A stretch of 64,000 nucleotides of DNA from Ruminococcus sp. (GTDB lineage Bacteria > Bacillota > Clostridia > Oscillospirales > Ruminococcaceae): positions 1 through 64,000 of the forward strand of contig JAFUQX010000025.1 of assembly GCA_017472145.1 (NCBI GenBank), written 5' to 3'. Below, piece after piece: positions 7,435 to 16,891 of the stretch. Made by a program: the position numbers and the translations under genes. A model generated the notes under the pieces. It did not search any database and was not told the DNA's origin. It saw nothing but the letters and a program-made list of their open reading frames with translations. Position 1 is the stretch's first letter. Each line of letters opens with the position of its first letter.

Positions 7435-7992
7435 TTATGCACGTTCCATATATTCGCCTGTTCTTGTATCAATACGGATCATATCGCCCTGATTGATGAA
7501 CAGCGGAACCTTGATCTCTGCACCGGTTTCCAGTGTAGCCGGCTTGGTTGCATTGGTAGCAGTATCGCCCTTGAAGCCCGGATCTGTCTCAGTAACCTCC
7601 AGCTCTACGAAGAAGGGCGGCTCAACACCGAATACATTGCCCTTGTAGGACAGAACCTTTACTTCCATGTTCTCCTTTACAAAGGCAAAGGCCGGACCCA
7701 GCTTAGACTTGTCGATCGGCAGCTGCTCGTAGCTCTCCATATCCATGAAGTAGTACAGATCTTCCTCGTTGTACAGATACTGCATATCCTTGCGCTCAAT
7801 GTAAGCGGTCGGATACTTATCTGTCGGGTTGAAGGAACGCTCAACCACTGCGCCGGTAATAACGTTCTTATACTTTGTGCGGACAAAAGCTGCGCCCTTA
7901 CCCGGCTTTACGTGCTGAAATTCAATAACCTGAACAACGTTGCCATCCATTTCAAATGTAACGCCGTTTCTGAAATCACCTGCTGAAATCAT
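7435..7992 (-). CDS. efp: elongation factor P
   Basis: A 185-residue EF-P, usual length, with the three beta domains of the family. The tip loop is KPGKGAAF, placing the conserved Lys at residue 32. EF-P binds between the P and E sites of the ribosome and relieves stalling at proline runs. GGAGG lies eight bases before the ATG. It has its own promoter (8081-8109), is followed by the acidic zinc-ribbon gene, and lies after an Xaa-Pro peptidase gene, a pairing seen in many Firmicutes. Confidence 0.97.
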   Translation of the reverse strand: MISAGDFRNGVTFEMDGNVVQVIEFQHVKPGKGAAFVRTKYKNVITGAVVERSFNPTDKYPTAYIERKDMQYLYNEEDLYYFMDMESYEQLPIDKSKLGPAFAFVKENMEVKVLSYKGNVFGVEPPFFVELEVTETDPGFKGDTATNATKPATLETGAEIKVPLFINQGDMIRIDTRTGEYMERA

Positions 7993-8080
7993 AAATTAAA
8001 CCTCCGTTTGTTGCCGTGTCCGGCCTGCCCTTTCAGCCGTATTTGCTGCTGCGCCTGCCGATACACATAAATATATTCCT

Positions 8081-8109
8081 ATTATACTACAAAAAAATCG
8101 TTTTGGCAA
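8081..8109 (-). promoter_or_regulatory. SigA-type promoter for efp
   Basis: TTGCCA (8109-8104) and TATAAT (8086-8081), 17 bases apart on the minus strand, about 90 bases before the efp start. Confidence 0.75.
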
Positions 8110-8136
8110 GACCTATTGCAGAAAAAATTCCTCACC

Positions 8137-9210
8137 TTACAAAATAATCAGTTCCTTCGGGGCTTTTGTGAGATTTTCGCAGCCCGTTTCCGTCACCGCC
8201 ACAAAATCCTCGATCCGCACGCCGAACCTTCCGGGCAGATAAATTCCCGGCTCAACTGTGATCACATGGCCCGGCCGCAGAACTGTACCGCCTGATGGAG
8301 CGGCATTGGGATACTCGTGGATCTCCAGCCCCACGCCATGTCCCAGGGAATGACCGAAATGCTCTCCATATCCGGCCTGTGCAATGTGTGCACGGGCCAC
8401 CGCATCCAGCTGCTGTCCGGTCAGGCCGGCCCGCACTGCATCCAGGCTTTTTTTCTGGGCTTCCAGCACCACATGATACACCTTTTCCATCTCCTCCGAA
8501 GGCGGCCCTACCGCAACGGTACGTGTCATATCGCTGTGATAGCCGTCTACCACTGCACCATAATCCATGAGCACAAAGGCCCCCTTTTCCACAACCTTAG
8601 AGGAGGGGACGCCGTGGGGCATGGATGTACTGGCACCGGTCAGAGCAATGGTCGGAAAGGACAGATCCTCTGCACCGAGACGAATCATGGTAAAATCCAG
8701 CTCCATCCGGATCTCACGCTCCGTCACGCCGGGACGGATAAAGGTGAGGATATGCTGGAAGGCCGTCTCGGCCAGCTGCTGTGCGTCCCTGATTTTCTGA
8801 AGCTCCTCCGGCTCTTTCACCATGCGGCACGCATAGACCGCCTTGCTGAGGGTGTTGGAAGCATCCAATTCTATGCAGTCGCCCAGCTTTTCCTCCAGCT
8901 GCGCAAACCGGCTGAGGGTCAGTTCCATGGCTTCTGCCGCCATGCACTTTGCACCATGCTTTTCCAGAAGTGTTCGGATCTGTGCATAGAGATTATCCTG
9001 CTGAAGAACCACGCAGCCCTGCGCGGCCTGACGGGCCTTTTCGATATACCGGAAATCGATAATCAGATAGGCCTCCTCCCGGAAGCACAGAACGGTTCCT
9101 GCTGTGGAGCGCATACCTGTGAAATACCGTCTGTTTATATCCGACGTGATCAGGGCGCAGTCGATCTCCTCCGGCAGCTTGGCCATAAGTCTTTCTATCC
9201 GCTGATTCAT
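8137..9210 (-). CDS. Xaa-Pro aminopeptidase (M24 family)
   Basis: A 357-residue M24 metallopeptidase, which removes N-terminal residues before proline in the cytoplasm. Residues 1-125 are the creatinase-like N-terminal domain. The catalytic 'pita-bread' domain follows with the metal ligands in order: two Asp (DYGAVVDGYHSDMTR), His (HSLGHGVGLEIHE) and two Glu (VEPGIYLP and IEDFV). AAAGGAG precedes the ATG. It is 12 bases downstream of aroQ and upstream of efp; the peptidase-efp order is common in Firmicutes and probably explains the frequent PepP/YqhT annotations. Confidence 0.9.
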   Translation of the reverse strand: MNQRIERLMAKLPEEIDCALITSDINRRYFTGMRSTAGTVLCFREEAYLIIDFRYIEKARQAAQGCVVLQQDNLYAQIRTLLEKHGAKCMAAEAMELTLSRFAQLEEKLGDCIELDASNTLSKAVYACRMVKEPEELQKIRDAQQLAETAFQHILTFIRPGVTEREIRMELDFTMIRLGAEDLSFPTIALTGASTSMPHGVPSSKVVEKGAFVLMDYGAVVDGYHSDMTRTVAVGPPSEEMEKVYHVVLEAQKKSLDAVRAGLTGQQLDAVARAHIAQAGYGEHFGHSLGHGVGLEIHEYPNAAPSGGTVLRPGHVITVEPGIYLPGRFGVRIEDFVAVTETGCENLTKAPKELIIL

Positions 9211-9222
9211 TTTCCGCTCCTT

Positions 9223-9651
9223 TTACATCTCGGCCATTGCATGCAATGCAAGGAAATAGCTGTTGATACCAAAGCCAACGATAGAGCCTGCACACACCGG
9301 GCTAATGACCGAGTGAGCGCGGAAGCCCTCCCGTGCATGGATATTACTGATGTGCACCTCGATGACCGGAATGCGGATGTCGTGAATGGCATCATGAATG
9401 GCATAGCTGTAGTGGGTGTATGCGCCGGCGTTGATGATCACACCGTCAAAGCGCTTTCTCGCTGCATGAAGCTGATCGATAATAGCGCCCTCGTGGTTGG
9501 ACTGGAAGATCTCACACTCCATTCCCATTTTCTCTGCACGATCCTGAATCATCTCATTGAGCTGGGCAAAGCTGGTGCTGCCGTACACACCCGGCTCACG
9601 CTCTCCCAGCAGATTCAGGTTTGGTCCGTGAATAACAAGTATCTTTTTCAT
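9223..9651 (-). CDS. aroQ: type II 3-dehydroquinate dehydratase
   Basis: A 142-residue enzyme of the shikimate pathway that converts 3-dehydroquinate to 3-dehydroshikimate. The family signature GPNLNLLG is at residues 9-16, followed by REPGVYG with the catalytic Tyr, INAGAYTHYS in the middle and EVHISNIHARE with the catalytic His. Length is typical and the protein forms a dodecamer in known cases. It starts two bases after yqeG ends, with GAAAGG upstream, so these two and the peptidase gene form one unit. Confidence 0.95.
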   Translation of the reverse strand: MKKILVIHGPNLNLLGEREPGVYGSTSFAQLNEMIQDRAEKMGMECEIFQSNHEGAIIDQLHAARKRFDGVIINAGAYTHYSYAIHDAIHDIRIPVIEVHISNIHAREGFRAHSVISPVCAGSIVGFGINSYFLALHAMAEM

Positions 9652-9653
9652 AA

Positions 9654-10166
9654 TCAGTTTCCTTTCTCTCCGGATTCCGGCTCTGTGATCCGCTTGGGCA
9701 GGAAGGGGATCTCCATCCGCCGCTTGAAGCGGAAAAACCGTGTGGTCTCATGTTCAATGGGGAATACAAAAACGCACTTGAGTCTCTTCAGGTTTGCACC
9801 CAGTACATCGGTGAAGATCTGGTCTCCCACAACAGCCAGCTCCTCCCAGGATAGCCCCATCTTTTCCCTGGCCTCCCGGAAGCCTTTGGACAGGGGCTTC
9901 TTTCCCTCGCAGACAAAGTCCAGTCCCAGCGCATCAGCAAAGGGCTTTACTCTGGGCGCATGGTTATTGGACACGATGCACATCTGAATTCCGCTTTCCT
10001 TCATCTGTGCGATCCACTCCGGCACGCCGTCGGCCGGACGGGGATTATCGTGAGTGGTCAGCGTATTGTCCAGATCCAGAAGCAGCCCCTTTATCCCATG
10101 CTGCTTCAGCAATCCGGGAGACAGGTCACATATGGTACGCAGTGCGATGGTGGTTTGAAACAGCAT
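9654..10166 (-). CDS. yqeG: YqeG-family HAD phosphatase
   Basis: A 170-residue HAD IIIA-type phosphatase. The motif LLLDLDNTLTTHD near residue 27 supplies the nucleophilic Asp and general acid, MCIVSNN the second motif, and VVGDQIFTDVLGAN the metal-binding motif. The start at 10166 (MLFQTTIA) has GGAGG six bases upstream; a longer reading from 10247 would run through the preceding rpsU terminator and is rejected. Related mitochondrial enzymes dephosphorylate phosphatidylglycerophosphate, but the bacterial substrate is not certain. A promoter with TATACT or TATAAT near 10175-10190 is possible but has no clear -35. Confidence 0.85.
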   Translation of the reverse strand: MLFQTTIALRTICDLSPGLLKQHGIKGLLLDLDNTLTTHDNPRPADGVPEWIAQMKESGIQMCIVSNNHAPRVKPFADALGLDFVCEGKKPLSKGFREAREKMGLSWEELAVVGDQIFTDVLGANLKRLKCVFVFPIEHETTRFFRFKRRMEIPFLPKRITEPESGEKGN

Positions 10167-10230
10167 CACACGCCTCCTCTCTATTATAATAGTATACGCA
10201 TTTTTACACTGAATCTGACAGCCTGCATGA

Positions 10231-10261
10231 TAAAAAAACGGACGCACTCTTCAGTGCGTCC
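10231..10261 (-). terminator. rpsU terminator
   Basis: Perfect nine-base stem GGACGCACT / AGTGCGTCC (10240-10261) with a four-base loop and a run of seven T on the minus strand. Confidence 0.9.
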
Positions 10262-10284
10262 GCCATGCTGTATCGCAGATTCTA

Positions 10285-10458
10285 TTAATACTTGCGCTTA
10301 CGAGCAGCCTCAGACTTCTTCTTACGCTTTACTGAAGGCTTTTCGTAATGTTCTCTTTTCCGAACTTCAGCAATCACGCCGTCCTTAGCACAAGATCTCT
10401 TGAAACGCTTCAGCGCTGTATCCAGAGATTCATTCTTGCCAACACGAACTTCTGCCAC
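10285..10458 (-). CDS. rpsU: 30S ribosomal protein bS21
   Basis: A 57-residue protein starting at a GTG codon (10458) and reading [19 protein letters not shown] (the first residue being Met in the protein), with the basic C-terminal tail [14 protein letters not shown]. Both are diagnostic for bS21, which sits near the anti-Shine-Dalgarno end of 16S rRNA and helps initiation. GGGAGGG lies eight bases upstream of the GTG; the ATG nearby is followed directly by a stop. It is a single-gene unit with its own promoter (10614-10642), a leader of about 150 bases and its own terminator. Confidence 0.95.
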   Translation of the reverse strand: MAEVRVGKNESLDTALKRFKRSCAKDGVIAEVRKREHYEKPSVKRKKKSEAARKRKY

Positions 10459-10613
10459 TTACATTTCCCTCCCTTTGCCGCCACGGCAGAGGCTGATCAG
10501 ATTCAGAAACGCATCCCTGTCTCCGACCTATACCACCGGAAAAGAGCAGTTACAGCTCCTCCGGGATATCTCTCTGTTTCTCATATAGCCTGCATTTCAT
10601 TAAGTTATATTTT

Positions 10614-10642
10614 ATTGTACCATGTTTTCTATGCCTTGTCAA
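10614..10642 (-). promoter_or_regulatory. SigA-type promoter for rpsU
   Basis: TTGACA (10642-10637) and TACAAT (10619-10614), 17 bases apart on the minus strand. The resulting 5' leader is about 150 bases; I see only weak stems in it. Confidence 0.8.
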
Positions 10643-10670
10643 GATGTTTTTTCACCAAACGGGAATTTTG

Positions 10671-13076
10671 TTATTTTGCTACAAAATTAACCAGCTTGTT
10701 TGGTACATATATCTTCTTGACAACCGTTTTGCCCTCCAGAGCCTCGGCGATCTTCGGCTCAGCAATGGCCTGCTCCAGTACCGCTTCGTTCGCCGCATTC
10801 ACCGGGATCTCCATCTTGGTCTTCACCTTGCCGTTGATCTGCACTACGATCTCCACAGTCTGATCTACGCAGAGGGCCTCGTCATAAGACGGCCAGGACT
10901 GCTCACTGAGAATGCCGCCGCAGTGCGCCTCGTACATCTCTTCTGTGATGTGGGGGGCAAAAGGATTCAGCAGCATGAGCAGCGATGCAAGTTCCGCACG
11001 GTTTACATGGCCGGTTGCGCTGATATCATTGAGCAGCTCCATCATGGCCGCAATGGCTGTATTGAACTTCAGATTCTCAATATCCTCAGAAACCTTCTTG
11101 ATGGTCTTGTGCATCTTGGACTTGATTGCATCACGATATTCATCCCCATCGATCAGTACATCCTGAAGCGCCCATACACGGTCGAGGAATCTCTTGCAGC
11201 CCTTGATGCTGGAGGTGCTCCACGGAGCAGTCTTTTCAAAGTCGCCCACGAACATCTCATACAGGCGCAGAGTATCTGCACCATAAGCTGCAACTACATC
11301 ATCCGGATTGATGACATTGCCTCTGGACTTGGACATCTTCTGACCGTCCTCACCCAGGATCATACCATGAGAGGTACGGCGCATATACGGCTCAGTGGTG
11401 CTTACCTTGCCCAAATCGAACAGGAACTTGTGCCAGAAACGGGAGTACAGCAGATGCAGGGTCGTATGCTCCATACCGCCGTTGTACCAGTCAACAGGCA
11501 TCCAGTAGTCGAGAGCTTCCTTAGAGGCCAGCTCGTTTTCATTCTTCGGGTCGCAGTAACGCAGATAGTACCAGGAGGAACCGGCCCACTGCGGCATGGT
11601 ATCAGTCTCACGCTTTGCTGCACCGCCGCACTGCGGGCAGGTTGTATTGATAAAGCTTTCCAGTGTAGAAAGCGGGCTTTCTCCGTTATCGGTCGGCATA
11701 TAGCTGTCCACATCCGGCAGTGTCAGCGGCAGCTCGCTTTCCGGCAGAGCCACATAGCCGCACTTGTCACAGTGTACGATCGGGATCGGCTCACCCCAAT
11801 AACGCTGACGGGAGAATACCCAGTCACGGAGCTTGAAGTTCACCTTGCTCTCGCCCTTGCCGTTTTCCTCCAGCCACGCCTTGATCTTCACCTTGGCTTC
11901 CTCTACCGTCAGTCCATCCAGGAAATCGCTGTTGGTCATAATACCAGTTTCACAGTCGGTGAAGGCTTCCTTGGTCACATCGCCGCCCTTGACAACCTCA
12001 ATGATCGGCAGACCGAATACCTTTGCGAATTCATAGTCACGGGTATCGTGAGCCGGAACTGCCATGATCGCACCTGTACCATAGCTCATGAGTACATAGT
12101 CAGACAGGAAGATCGGGATCTCCTTACCATTTACCGGATTGATACCGCTAACGCCCTTCAGGCATACGCCGGTCTTTTCCTTGGCCATCTCGGTACGCTC
12201 AAAGTCAGACTTTCTGGCGGCCTTCTCCTGATAAGCACGGATCTCATCCATATTCTGAAGCTGATCGCTCCACTTTTCGATCAGCGGATGCTCCGGAGAC
12301 ATAACCATATATGTTGCACCGAACAGCGTGTCCGGACGGGTGGTGTAGATCCTCAATGTATCACCGGCTGTGGTTGCAAAATCCACCTCTGCACCGGTAG
12401 AACGGCCGATCCAGTTGCGCTGGGTAGTCTTGATTCTCTCCAGATAGTTCACATCGTCCAGATCATCCAGCAGTCTCTGTGCATACTCGGTGATCTTCAG
12501 CATCCACTGGGACTTGACCTTGCGGACAACCTCACCGCCGCAGCGCTCACAAACGCCGCCGACAACCTCCTCGTTGGCCAGTACGACCTTACAGGAGGTA
12601 CACCAGTTTACAGCCATTTCCTTCTTATAGGCCAGACCCTTCTTGAACATCTCCACAAAGATCCACTGGGTCCAGTGGAAATAGTCCGGATCAGTGGTAT
12701 TCACCTCACGCTCCCAGTCAAAGGACAGACCCAGAGACTGGAGCTGGCTTTTGAAGCGGGCTACATTATTCTTGGTAACAACAGCCGGATGGATCTTGTT
12801 CTTGATAGCAAAATTCTCTGTAGGCAGGCCGAATGCGTCCCAGCCCATGGGGAACAGAACATTATAGCCCTCCAGGCGGCGCTTTCTGGATACAATGTCC
12901 ATTGCAGTATACGGACGGGGATGTCCGATATGCAGGCCCTGTCCGGACGGATAGGGGAACTCTACCAGTGCATAGAACTTCGGCTTGCTGTAGTCCGTTC
13001 CTGCACGGAAGGAGTGGTGCTCCTCCCAATACTGCTGCCACTTTTGCTCAATGGCGGTAAAATCATACTTACTCAT
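10671..13076 (-). CDS. leuS: leucyl-tRNA synthetase
   Basis: An 801-residue class Ia synthetase that charges tRNA-Leu. The HIGH motif appears as [12 protein letters not shown] near residue 47, a zinc-binding insert (CTSCKVV ... CERCGG) follows, the CP1 editing domain occupies roughly residues 220-400, and the KMSKS loop reads [10 protein letters not shown] near residue 575. The C-terminal end is the compact domain of bacterial LeuRS. AAAGGG lies upstream of the ATG. It is the last gene of the long smc-to-leuS run; no T-box leader is seen upstream, since only 29 bases separate it from the previous gene. Confidence 0.97.
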   Translation of the reverse strand: MSKYDFTAIEQKWQQYWEEHHSFRAGTDYSKPKFYALVEFPYPSGQGLHIGHPRPYTAMDIVSRKRRLEGYNVLFPMGWDAFGLPTENFAIKNKIHPAVVTKNNVARFKSQLQSLGLSFDWEREVNTTDPDYFHWTQWIFVEMFKKGLAYKKEMAVNWCTSCKVVLANEEVVGGVCERCGGEVVRKVKSQWMLKITEYAQRLLDDLDDVNYLERIKTTQRNWIGRSTGAEVDFATTAGDTLRIYTTRPDTLFGATYMVMSPEHPLIEKWSDQLQNMDEIRAYQEKAARKSDFERTEMAKEKTGVCLKGVSGINPVNGKEIPIFLSDYVLMSYGTGAIMAVPAHDTRDYEFAKVFGLPIIEVVKGGDVTKEAFTDCETGIMTNSDFLDGLTVEEAKVKIKAWLEENGKGESKVNFKLRDWVFSRQRYWGEPIPIVHCDKCGYVALPESELPLTLPDVDSYMPTDNGESPLSTLESFINTTCPQCGGAAKRETDTMPQWAGSSWYYLRYCDPKNENELASKEALDYWMPVDWYNGGMEHTTLHLLYSRFWHKFLFDLGKVSTTEPYMRRTSHGMILGEDGQKMSKSRGNVINPDDVVAAYGADTLRLYEMFVGDFEKTAPWSTSSIKGCKRFLDRVWALQDVLIDGDEYRDAIKSKMHKTIKKVSEDIENLKFNTAIAAMMELLNDISATGHVNRAELASLLMLLNPFAPHITEEMYEAHCGGILSEQSWPSYDEALCVDQTVEIVVQINGKVKTKMEIPVNAANEAVLEQAIAEPKIAEALEGKTVVKKIYVPNKLVNFVAK

Positions 13077-13105
13077 GGTTTCTCATCCCTTTATTTCATA
13101 TTTTT

Positions 13106-13441
13106 TTATTGCTGATAATAGGCTTTGATGCTCTTATTGAAAGCAAGCGCTGCTCCGGCCAGCAGATCCAGAACGCCCTCGATCAGGTACAGCCAGTACA
13201 CCCAGCCGTTTCCGAGATTGGTGATATTCGTCCAGAAGTGCGCCAGAAATACCAGTGCAAGATAGATCGCAATGATATAGTTCGTATACGGAATCCGCTT
13301 GCAGAGCAATACGAAGATCACACCGGCCACAAGCAGGGTAACCACATTGCCCGCAGAGAATCCCAGGATCAGATTGAGCGCGGCCTTTATGATCAGGTAC
13401 ACGCCAATGCCTGTTGCCATATTTCTTCCGGTTTCAGCCAT
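13106..13441 (-). CDS. small four-helix membrane protein of unknown function
   Basis: A 111-residue protein with about four hydrophobic segments (residues 12-28, 32-48, 52-70 and 80-100) and no recognised catalytic motif. GGAGG precedes the ATG by seven bases. It sits between rsfS and leuS, with 21 and 29 bases on either side, so it is part of that operon. I do not recognise a named family. Confidence 0.7.
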   Translation of the reverse strand: MAETGRNMATGIGVYLIIKAALNLILGFSAGNVVTLLVAGVIFVLLCKRIPYTNYIIAIYLALVFLAHFWTNITNLGNGWVYWLYLIEGVLDLLAGAALAFNKSIKAYYQQ

Positions 13442-13462
13442 AATAAGCCTCCTTTATATCGC

Positions 13463-13828
13463 TCAGTCCTTCTTCAGCCACTGAGAAATATCCACCTGCT
13501 CACCGTCGGCCCACATGCGCTCCAGCTGATAGAAGTCTCTTGCTTCCTTGTAGAACACATGCACGATCACATCGCCGTAGTCCAGCACGATCCAGCTAGA
13601 ACCGTTTCCGCGGCCCTCACGGTGAATCGGCTCCAGGCCCAACTCTGTCATCTTATACTCCACCTCATCGGCCAGTGTACGTGTATGCGTGGTACTTGTG
13701 CCGTTTGCAATTACAAAGTGATCGCCCAGAATGGTCAGCTCACCGATTCCGATAACCTGAATATCCTCTGCACGCTTGCTGTCCAGTGCCTTTACGATGG
13801 TTTCCAGCACCTGATTCTGTTCTGCCAT
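13463..13828 (-). CDS. rsfS: ribosomal silencing factor RsfS
   Basis: A 121-residue RsfS (YbeB/Iojap family), which binds uL14 and blocks subunit joining when nutrients are short. The family segment VIGIGELTILGDHFVIANG lies near residues 24-42 and the C-terminal part has SSWIVLDYGDVIVHVF. It lies in the usual nadD-yqeK-(LCP)-rsfS order and has AAAGGAG upstream. Confidence 0.95.
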   Translation of the reverse strand: MAEQNQVLETIVKALDSKRAEDIQVIGIGELTILGDHFVIANGTSTTHTRTLADEVEYKMTELGLEPIHREGRGNGSSWIVLDYGDVIVHVFYKEARDFYQLERMWADGEQVDISQWLKKD

Positions 13829-13843
13829 AAATTTTTACTCCTT

Positions 13844-15358
13844 TCACCAGCTGCTATTTTCGCTGTATATATTCTGACGGCCGTCCTCTGTTTCCCCATC
13901 GCTGATATCGCTCAGGTTCTCCTGATTGCCGTTGTATTCATCGGATTGATACTGTCCCTCCGGAATCAGCTCCACAATCGTGCTCTCCTCCGGATACACC
14001 TGATTCTGATAGGGACGGAAATATTCATTGATCAGGTCAATGGTCTCATTCTTGTGAATGGAATACACCGACTGGTCGCCTGCAATGGCCCCCTCTCCGG
14101 GAACCATGAAAATGTTCACACCTTCCAGCGTCAGACGGTTGGCTGCAAAGTCCGCCAGCATGCTCATTTCTGCCAGAGACAGATCTGTAGCCAGCCACTC
14201 GTTGTCATAGATCTCCTCCATAGCGCTCATAAGCCCGGTCTGCCCCATGCTCAGGAGCTTCTCCATGGCTGCGGCCAGAAAGATCCGCTGCGCCTTCACA
14301 CGGCCGATGTCGCCCTCATCATACTCTCTGCGGAAACGGATGAACCACTCTGACTGCTGACCCGTGAGGACCTGCTCACCGGCCGGCAGAACCTTGTCGG
14401 CCTCGTACATGATCTCCTCCGGAAGCGTAATGGGAATGCCGCCCACAGCATCTACAATATGCTTGATATCCTCGCAGTCCAGCTTGATATAGCAGTCGAT
14501 GATGACGCAGAAGCTCTCCTCAATGCAGTTTACCACACGCTGAAGGGGCGTCACGCCCTGCTCCTGGCCGCTGCCATATACGCTGTTGAACTTGCCTGTA
14601 GAATAGTTTGCATACTGCGGTACATAGCTGTCACGGGGGATCTGAAGTACATTCATCGTGCCTGCAAACAGATCAAACTGGAACAGCCAGTTTACATCGG
14701 CCAGCTGACCGCTTTCATCCATGCCCACAAACAGCACGGTGTACTGGCCCTCCACGATCTGCTCCAGATTCAGGCCGTCGTTTGTGGTCTCCGGGTTGAT
14801 ATCCGCACGCAGATTCAGTGCAGAGGTATCCTCCGGATCGGGCTTTTCCAGCTCACCCTCCTGAAGGATAGCCGGCTGTGCCCTCTTGAACGAATCCAGA
14901 TAGGAAATTTTCTCGATCTCCATCGTACCGTTATTCTCCGTCCGATAGGACACGATGGGAAGATTCAGGCCCAGCCCTGCAATAATGGCCACAGCAGCCA
15001 GAACAGAAAGCACCTTCAGGCCGCCATTGACCAGACGATTTTTCCAAAAGCCCTTCGGCCGCTGCTTTTTCTGCCGGCCACGGCGCTTTTCCATACGGGC
15101 CTCCTCCGGATCTTCATCCTGTCCGTAATACTCCAGATAATCCGCTTCAAAGGCCTCGTACATCTGCACAAGCTTCCGGCGGCTGCTTTTCTTTTCGCTC
15201 TCCGGTCTGAATTTCCGGGTGCGCCCCTCATAAATTGTTGTATCCTCATCCCGTTCATATCCCGACTGACGGCCGCTTTTCTCCGGCCTTGCGCTGTAAT
15301 CCCCTGAGCGCCGAACCGGATCCGGATCGTGAAGCCGTCCGCTTTTTCCCATTGCCAT
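13844..15358 (-). CDS. LytR-CpsA-Psr family wall polymer ligase
   Basis: A 504-residue LCP protein, which transfers teichoic acid or capsular polymers from lipid carriers to peptidoglycan. Residues 1-115 are a long, basic and acidic cytoplasmic region (KRRGRQKKQRPKGF before the membrane), then one membrane helix (about 118-138), then the extracellular LCP domain with its Asp and Arg motifs (FAGTMNVLQIPRDSYV; IRFRREYDEGDIGRVKAQ). The C-terminus is an acidic Asn/Asp/Glu tail. The cytoplasmic part is longer than in most family members. It lies between yqeK and rsfS, a known location for lytR-type genes in clostridia. Confidence 0.92.
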   Translation of the reverse strand: MAMGKSGRLHDPDPVRRSGDYSARPEKSGRQSGYERDEDTTIYEGRTRKFRPESEKKSSRRKLVQMYEAFEADYLEYYGQDEDPEEARMEKRRGRQKKQRPKGFWKNRLVNGGLKVLSVLAAVAIIAGLGLNLPIVSYRTENNGTMEIEKISYLDSFKRAQPAILQEGELEKPDPEDTSALNLRADINPETTNDGLNLEQIVEGQYTVLFVGMDESGQLADVNWLFQFDLFAGTMNVLQIPRDSYVPQYANYSTGKFNSVYGSGQEQGVTPLQRVVNCIEESFCVIIDCYIKLDCEDIKHIVDAVGGIPITLPEEIMYEADKVLPAGEQVLTGQQSEWFIRFRREYDEGDIGRVKAQRIFLAAAMEKLLSMGQTGLMSAMEEIYDNEWLATDLSLAEMSMLADFAANRLTLEGVNIFMVPGEGAIAGDQSVYSIHKNETIDLINEYFRPYQNQVYPEESTIVELIPEGQYQSDEYNGNQENLSDISDGETEDGRQNIYSENSSW

Positions 15359-15384
15359 TCTTTTTCACCTTACCCAATCCACAT

Positions 15385-15972
15385 TCAGATATGATACGTA
15401 TTTTCCGGAAACATCCGTGTATATTCGTTATAGGCTTCCAGTGTATAATGCGGGATCAGCGCATTGCGCTTGAGCTGCTTTTTCAGAGCATACCGCAGTG
15501 CATACAGCATCCCCAGCTCCAGGCTTTCGTTACAGGTTCTGCGCATGATCTCCACGCCGCTGTAGGAGCGCTCCTCGGAGGTCATATCGCCCAGGTATAC
15601 GATCTTCTCCAGCAGGGACATGCCGCTCCGACCGACCGTGTGGAAGCGTACAGCCCGGAGTACATCCTCATCGATCACACCGAAGTGCGTGCGCAGAAAG
15701 TACGCTCCGGCCACGCCGTGCCATACCTTATAGGCCGCTTCTTCCTCCGGACACAGCCCCATATCACTGAGCCTGGCCCACTCCAGCTGCTGCTGTCTGG
15801 GATCCTCCTTGCAGATGTCATGAACCATTCCGGCAAAATAAGCTCTGTCCGGATCTTCGCCGTAAAGCTTTGCCAGTCTTCTGCATTCCTTGGCTACATT
15901 CATCGTATGAGCAAACCGCTCACGGGAAAGGCGGCCTCTCAGGAACGCCTGCATTTTCTCCACATCATACAT
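15385..15972 (-). CDS. yqeK: YqeK-family HD hydrolase (symmetrical Ap4A hydrolase)
   Basis: A 195-residue HD-domain protein. Metal-binding motifs are RFAHTMNVAKECRRLA (His), AGMVHDICKED (His-Asp) and HGVAGAYFLR with a later RFHTVG. The family hydrolyses diadenosine tetraphosphate to ADP using an iron centre. It follows nadD by 20 bases, the conserved nadD-yqeK-rsfS order, and has GGAGG upstream of the ATG. Confidence 0.92.
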   Translation of the reverse strand: MYDVEKMQAFLRGRLSRERFAHTMNVAKECRRLAKLYGEDPDRAYFAGMVHDICKEDPRQQQLEWARLSDMGLCPEEEAAYKVWHGVAGAYFLRTHFGVIDEDVLRAVRFHTVGRSGMSLLEKIVYLGDMTSEERSYSGVEIMRRTCNESLELGMLYALRYALKKQLKRNALIPHYTLEAYNEYTRMFPENTYHI

Positions 15973-15992
15973 ACTTCATCCGCCTCCATCCG

Positions 15993-16595
15993 TCATCTGC
16001 CATATAAATGATGCGCTCCTATATATTGTACTACTTTTTCCGGCAAATAGCAAGAACAATCTTCACCTTTTTTCAGATTCTTCCGGATTTTTGTAGACGA
16101 AAGGGGCAGGATCCCATCACAGATGATCTGTACACGCCCATATGGCGCAAGAATTTCTGCCTGTGCATGCAGCTTCTCTGCATCCTCCGGCGTACGGGCC
16201 ATACACCCCAGCTCCGCAAGCTTCATTAGCTCCGGCCAGCAATACCACCGCTGAAAGCTCAGAAGCATATCACTTCCCATCAGCAGCACCAGCTGCTCCT
16301 CCGGATAAAGTGCCCGGAAATGGCGCAGGGTATGCACGGTATAGCTCACGCCCTCCTGTCTCAGCTCATAGTCGCTGACCGTCAGGCCGGGCTTATCTTC
16401 AAGGGCCAGCTCCAGCATTGCCATGCGATGCATCCCATCGGCCGTTCCGGTTTTCTCCTGCTTGAAGGGAGACACATGGGCCGGAACGAAGATCACCTCA
16501 TCCAGCCTGAGCCGTTTCCTGGCCGTCTCCGCCAGATGGAGATGCCCGTTATGCACCGGGTCGAAGCTGCCGCCGTATATGCCGATCCGCTTCAT
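15993..16595 (-). CDS. nadD: nicotinate-nucleotide adenylyltransferase
   Basis: A 200-residue enzyme joining nicotinate mononucleotide and ATP in NAD synthesis. It opens with GIYGGSFDPVHNGHLHLAE, the nucleotidyltransferase phosphate-binding and HxGH motif, and has the C-terminal SSTKIR motif. The ATG is two bases after the yhbY stop and uses the end of that gene (CTGAGG) as its binding site, suggesting coupled translation. Confidence 0.96.
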   Translation of the reverse strand: MKRIGIYGGSFDPVHNGHLHLAETARKRLRLDEVIFVPAHVSPFKQEKTGTADGMHRMAMLELALEDKPGLTVSDYELRQEGVSYTVHTLRHFRALYPEEQLVLLMGSDMLLSFQRWYCWPELMKLAELGCMARTPEDAEKLHAQAEILAPYGRVQIICDGILPLSSTKIRKNLKKGEDCSCYLPEKVVQYIGAHHLYGR

Positions 16596-16597
16596 CC

Positions 16598-16891
16598 TCA
16601 GCCCTTGAGGTCAATAACCGGATCCTGGGGATTGCGCTTGTACAGTACAAAACGATTGCCGATGACCTGCACCACCTCGGAGCGGGAACGCTCCGCCAGA
16701 ATGGCTGCGGCCTCTGCTGCGCTGTACTCACAGTTGTCCAGAACATGCAGCTTGATCAGCTCACGCTTTTTCAGGGCATCCAGAACCTGCTGAACCAGCT
16801 GATCGCCGATGCCGCCCTTTCCTACCTGGAAAATGGTTTCATATGTGCTTGCAATGCCTCTCAGCTTTGCTCTCTGCTTACTTGTCAACAT
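16598..16891 (-). CDS. yhbY: YhbY-family CRM-domain RNA-binding protein
   Basis: A 97-residue single CRM domain, linked in other bacteria to assembly of the large ribosomal subunit. It shows the family opening LTSKQRAKLRGIA and the GKGGIGDQLVQQV loop (the GxxG-type motif), then EVVQVIGNRFVLYKR. Its start overlaps the end of rdgB by 14 bases, with GGAG upstream. Confidence 0.93.
   Translation of the reverse strand: MLTSKQRAKLRGIASTYETIFQVGKGGIGDQLVQQVLDALKKRELIKLHVLDNCEYSAAEAAAILAERSRSEVVQVIGNRFVLYKRNPQDPVIDLKG

Noticed and set aside
10644..13115. Plus-strand open frame of 823 codons opposite leuS
   Set aside because: Shadow of leuS, without start signals or family motifs.
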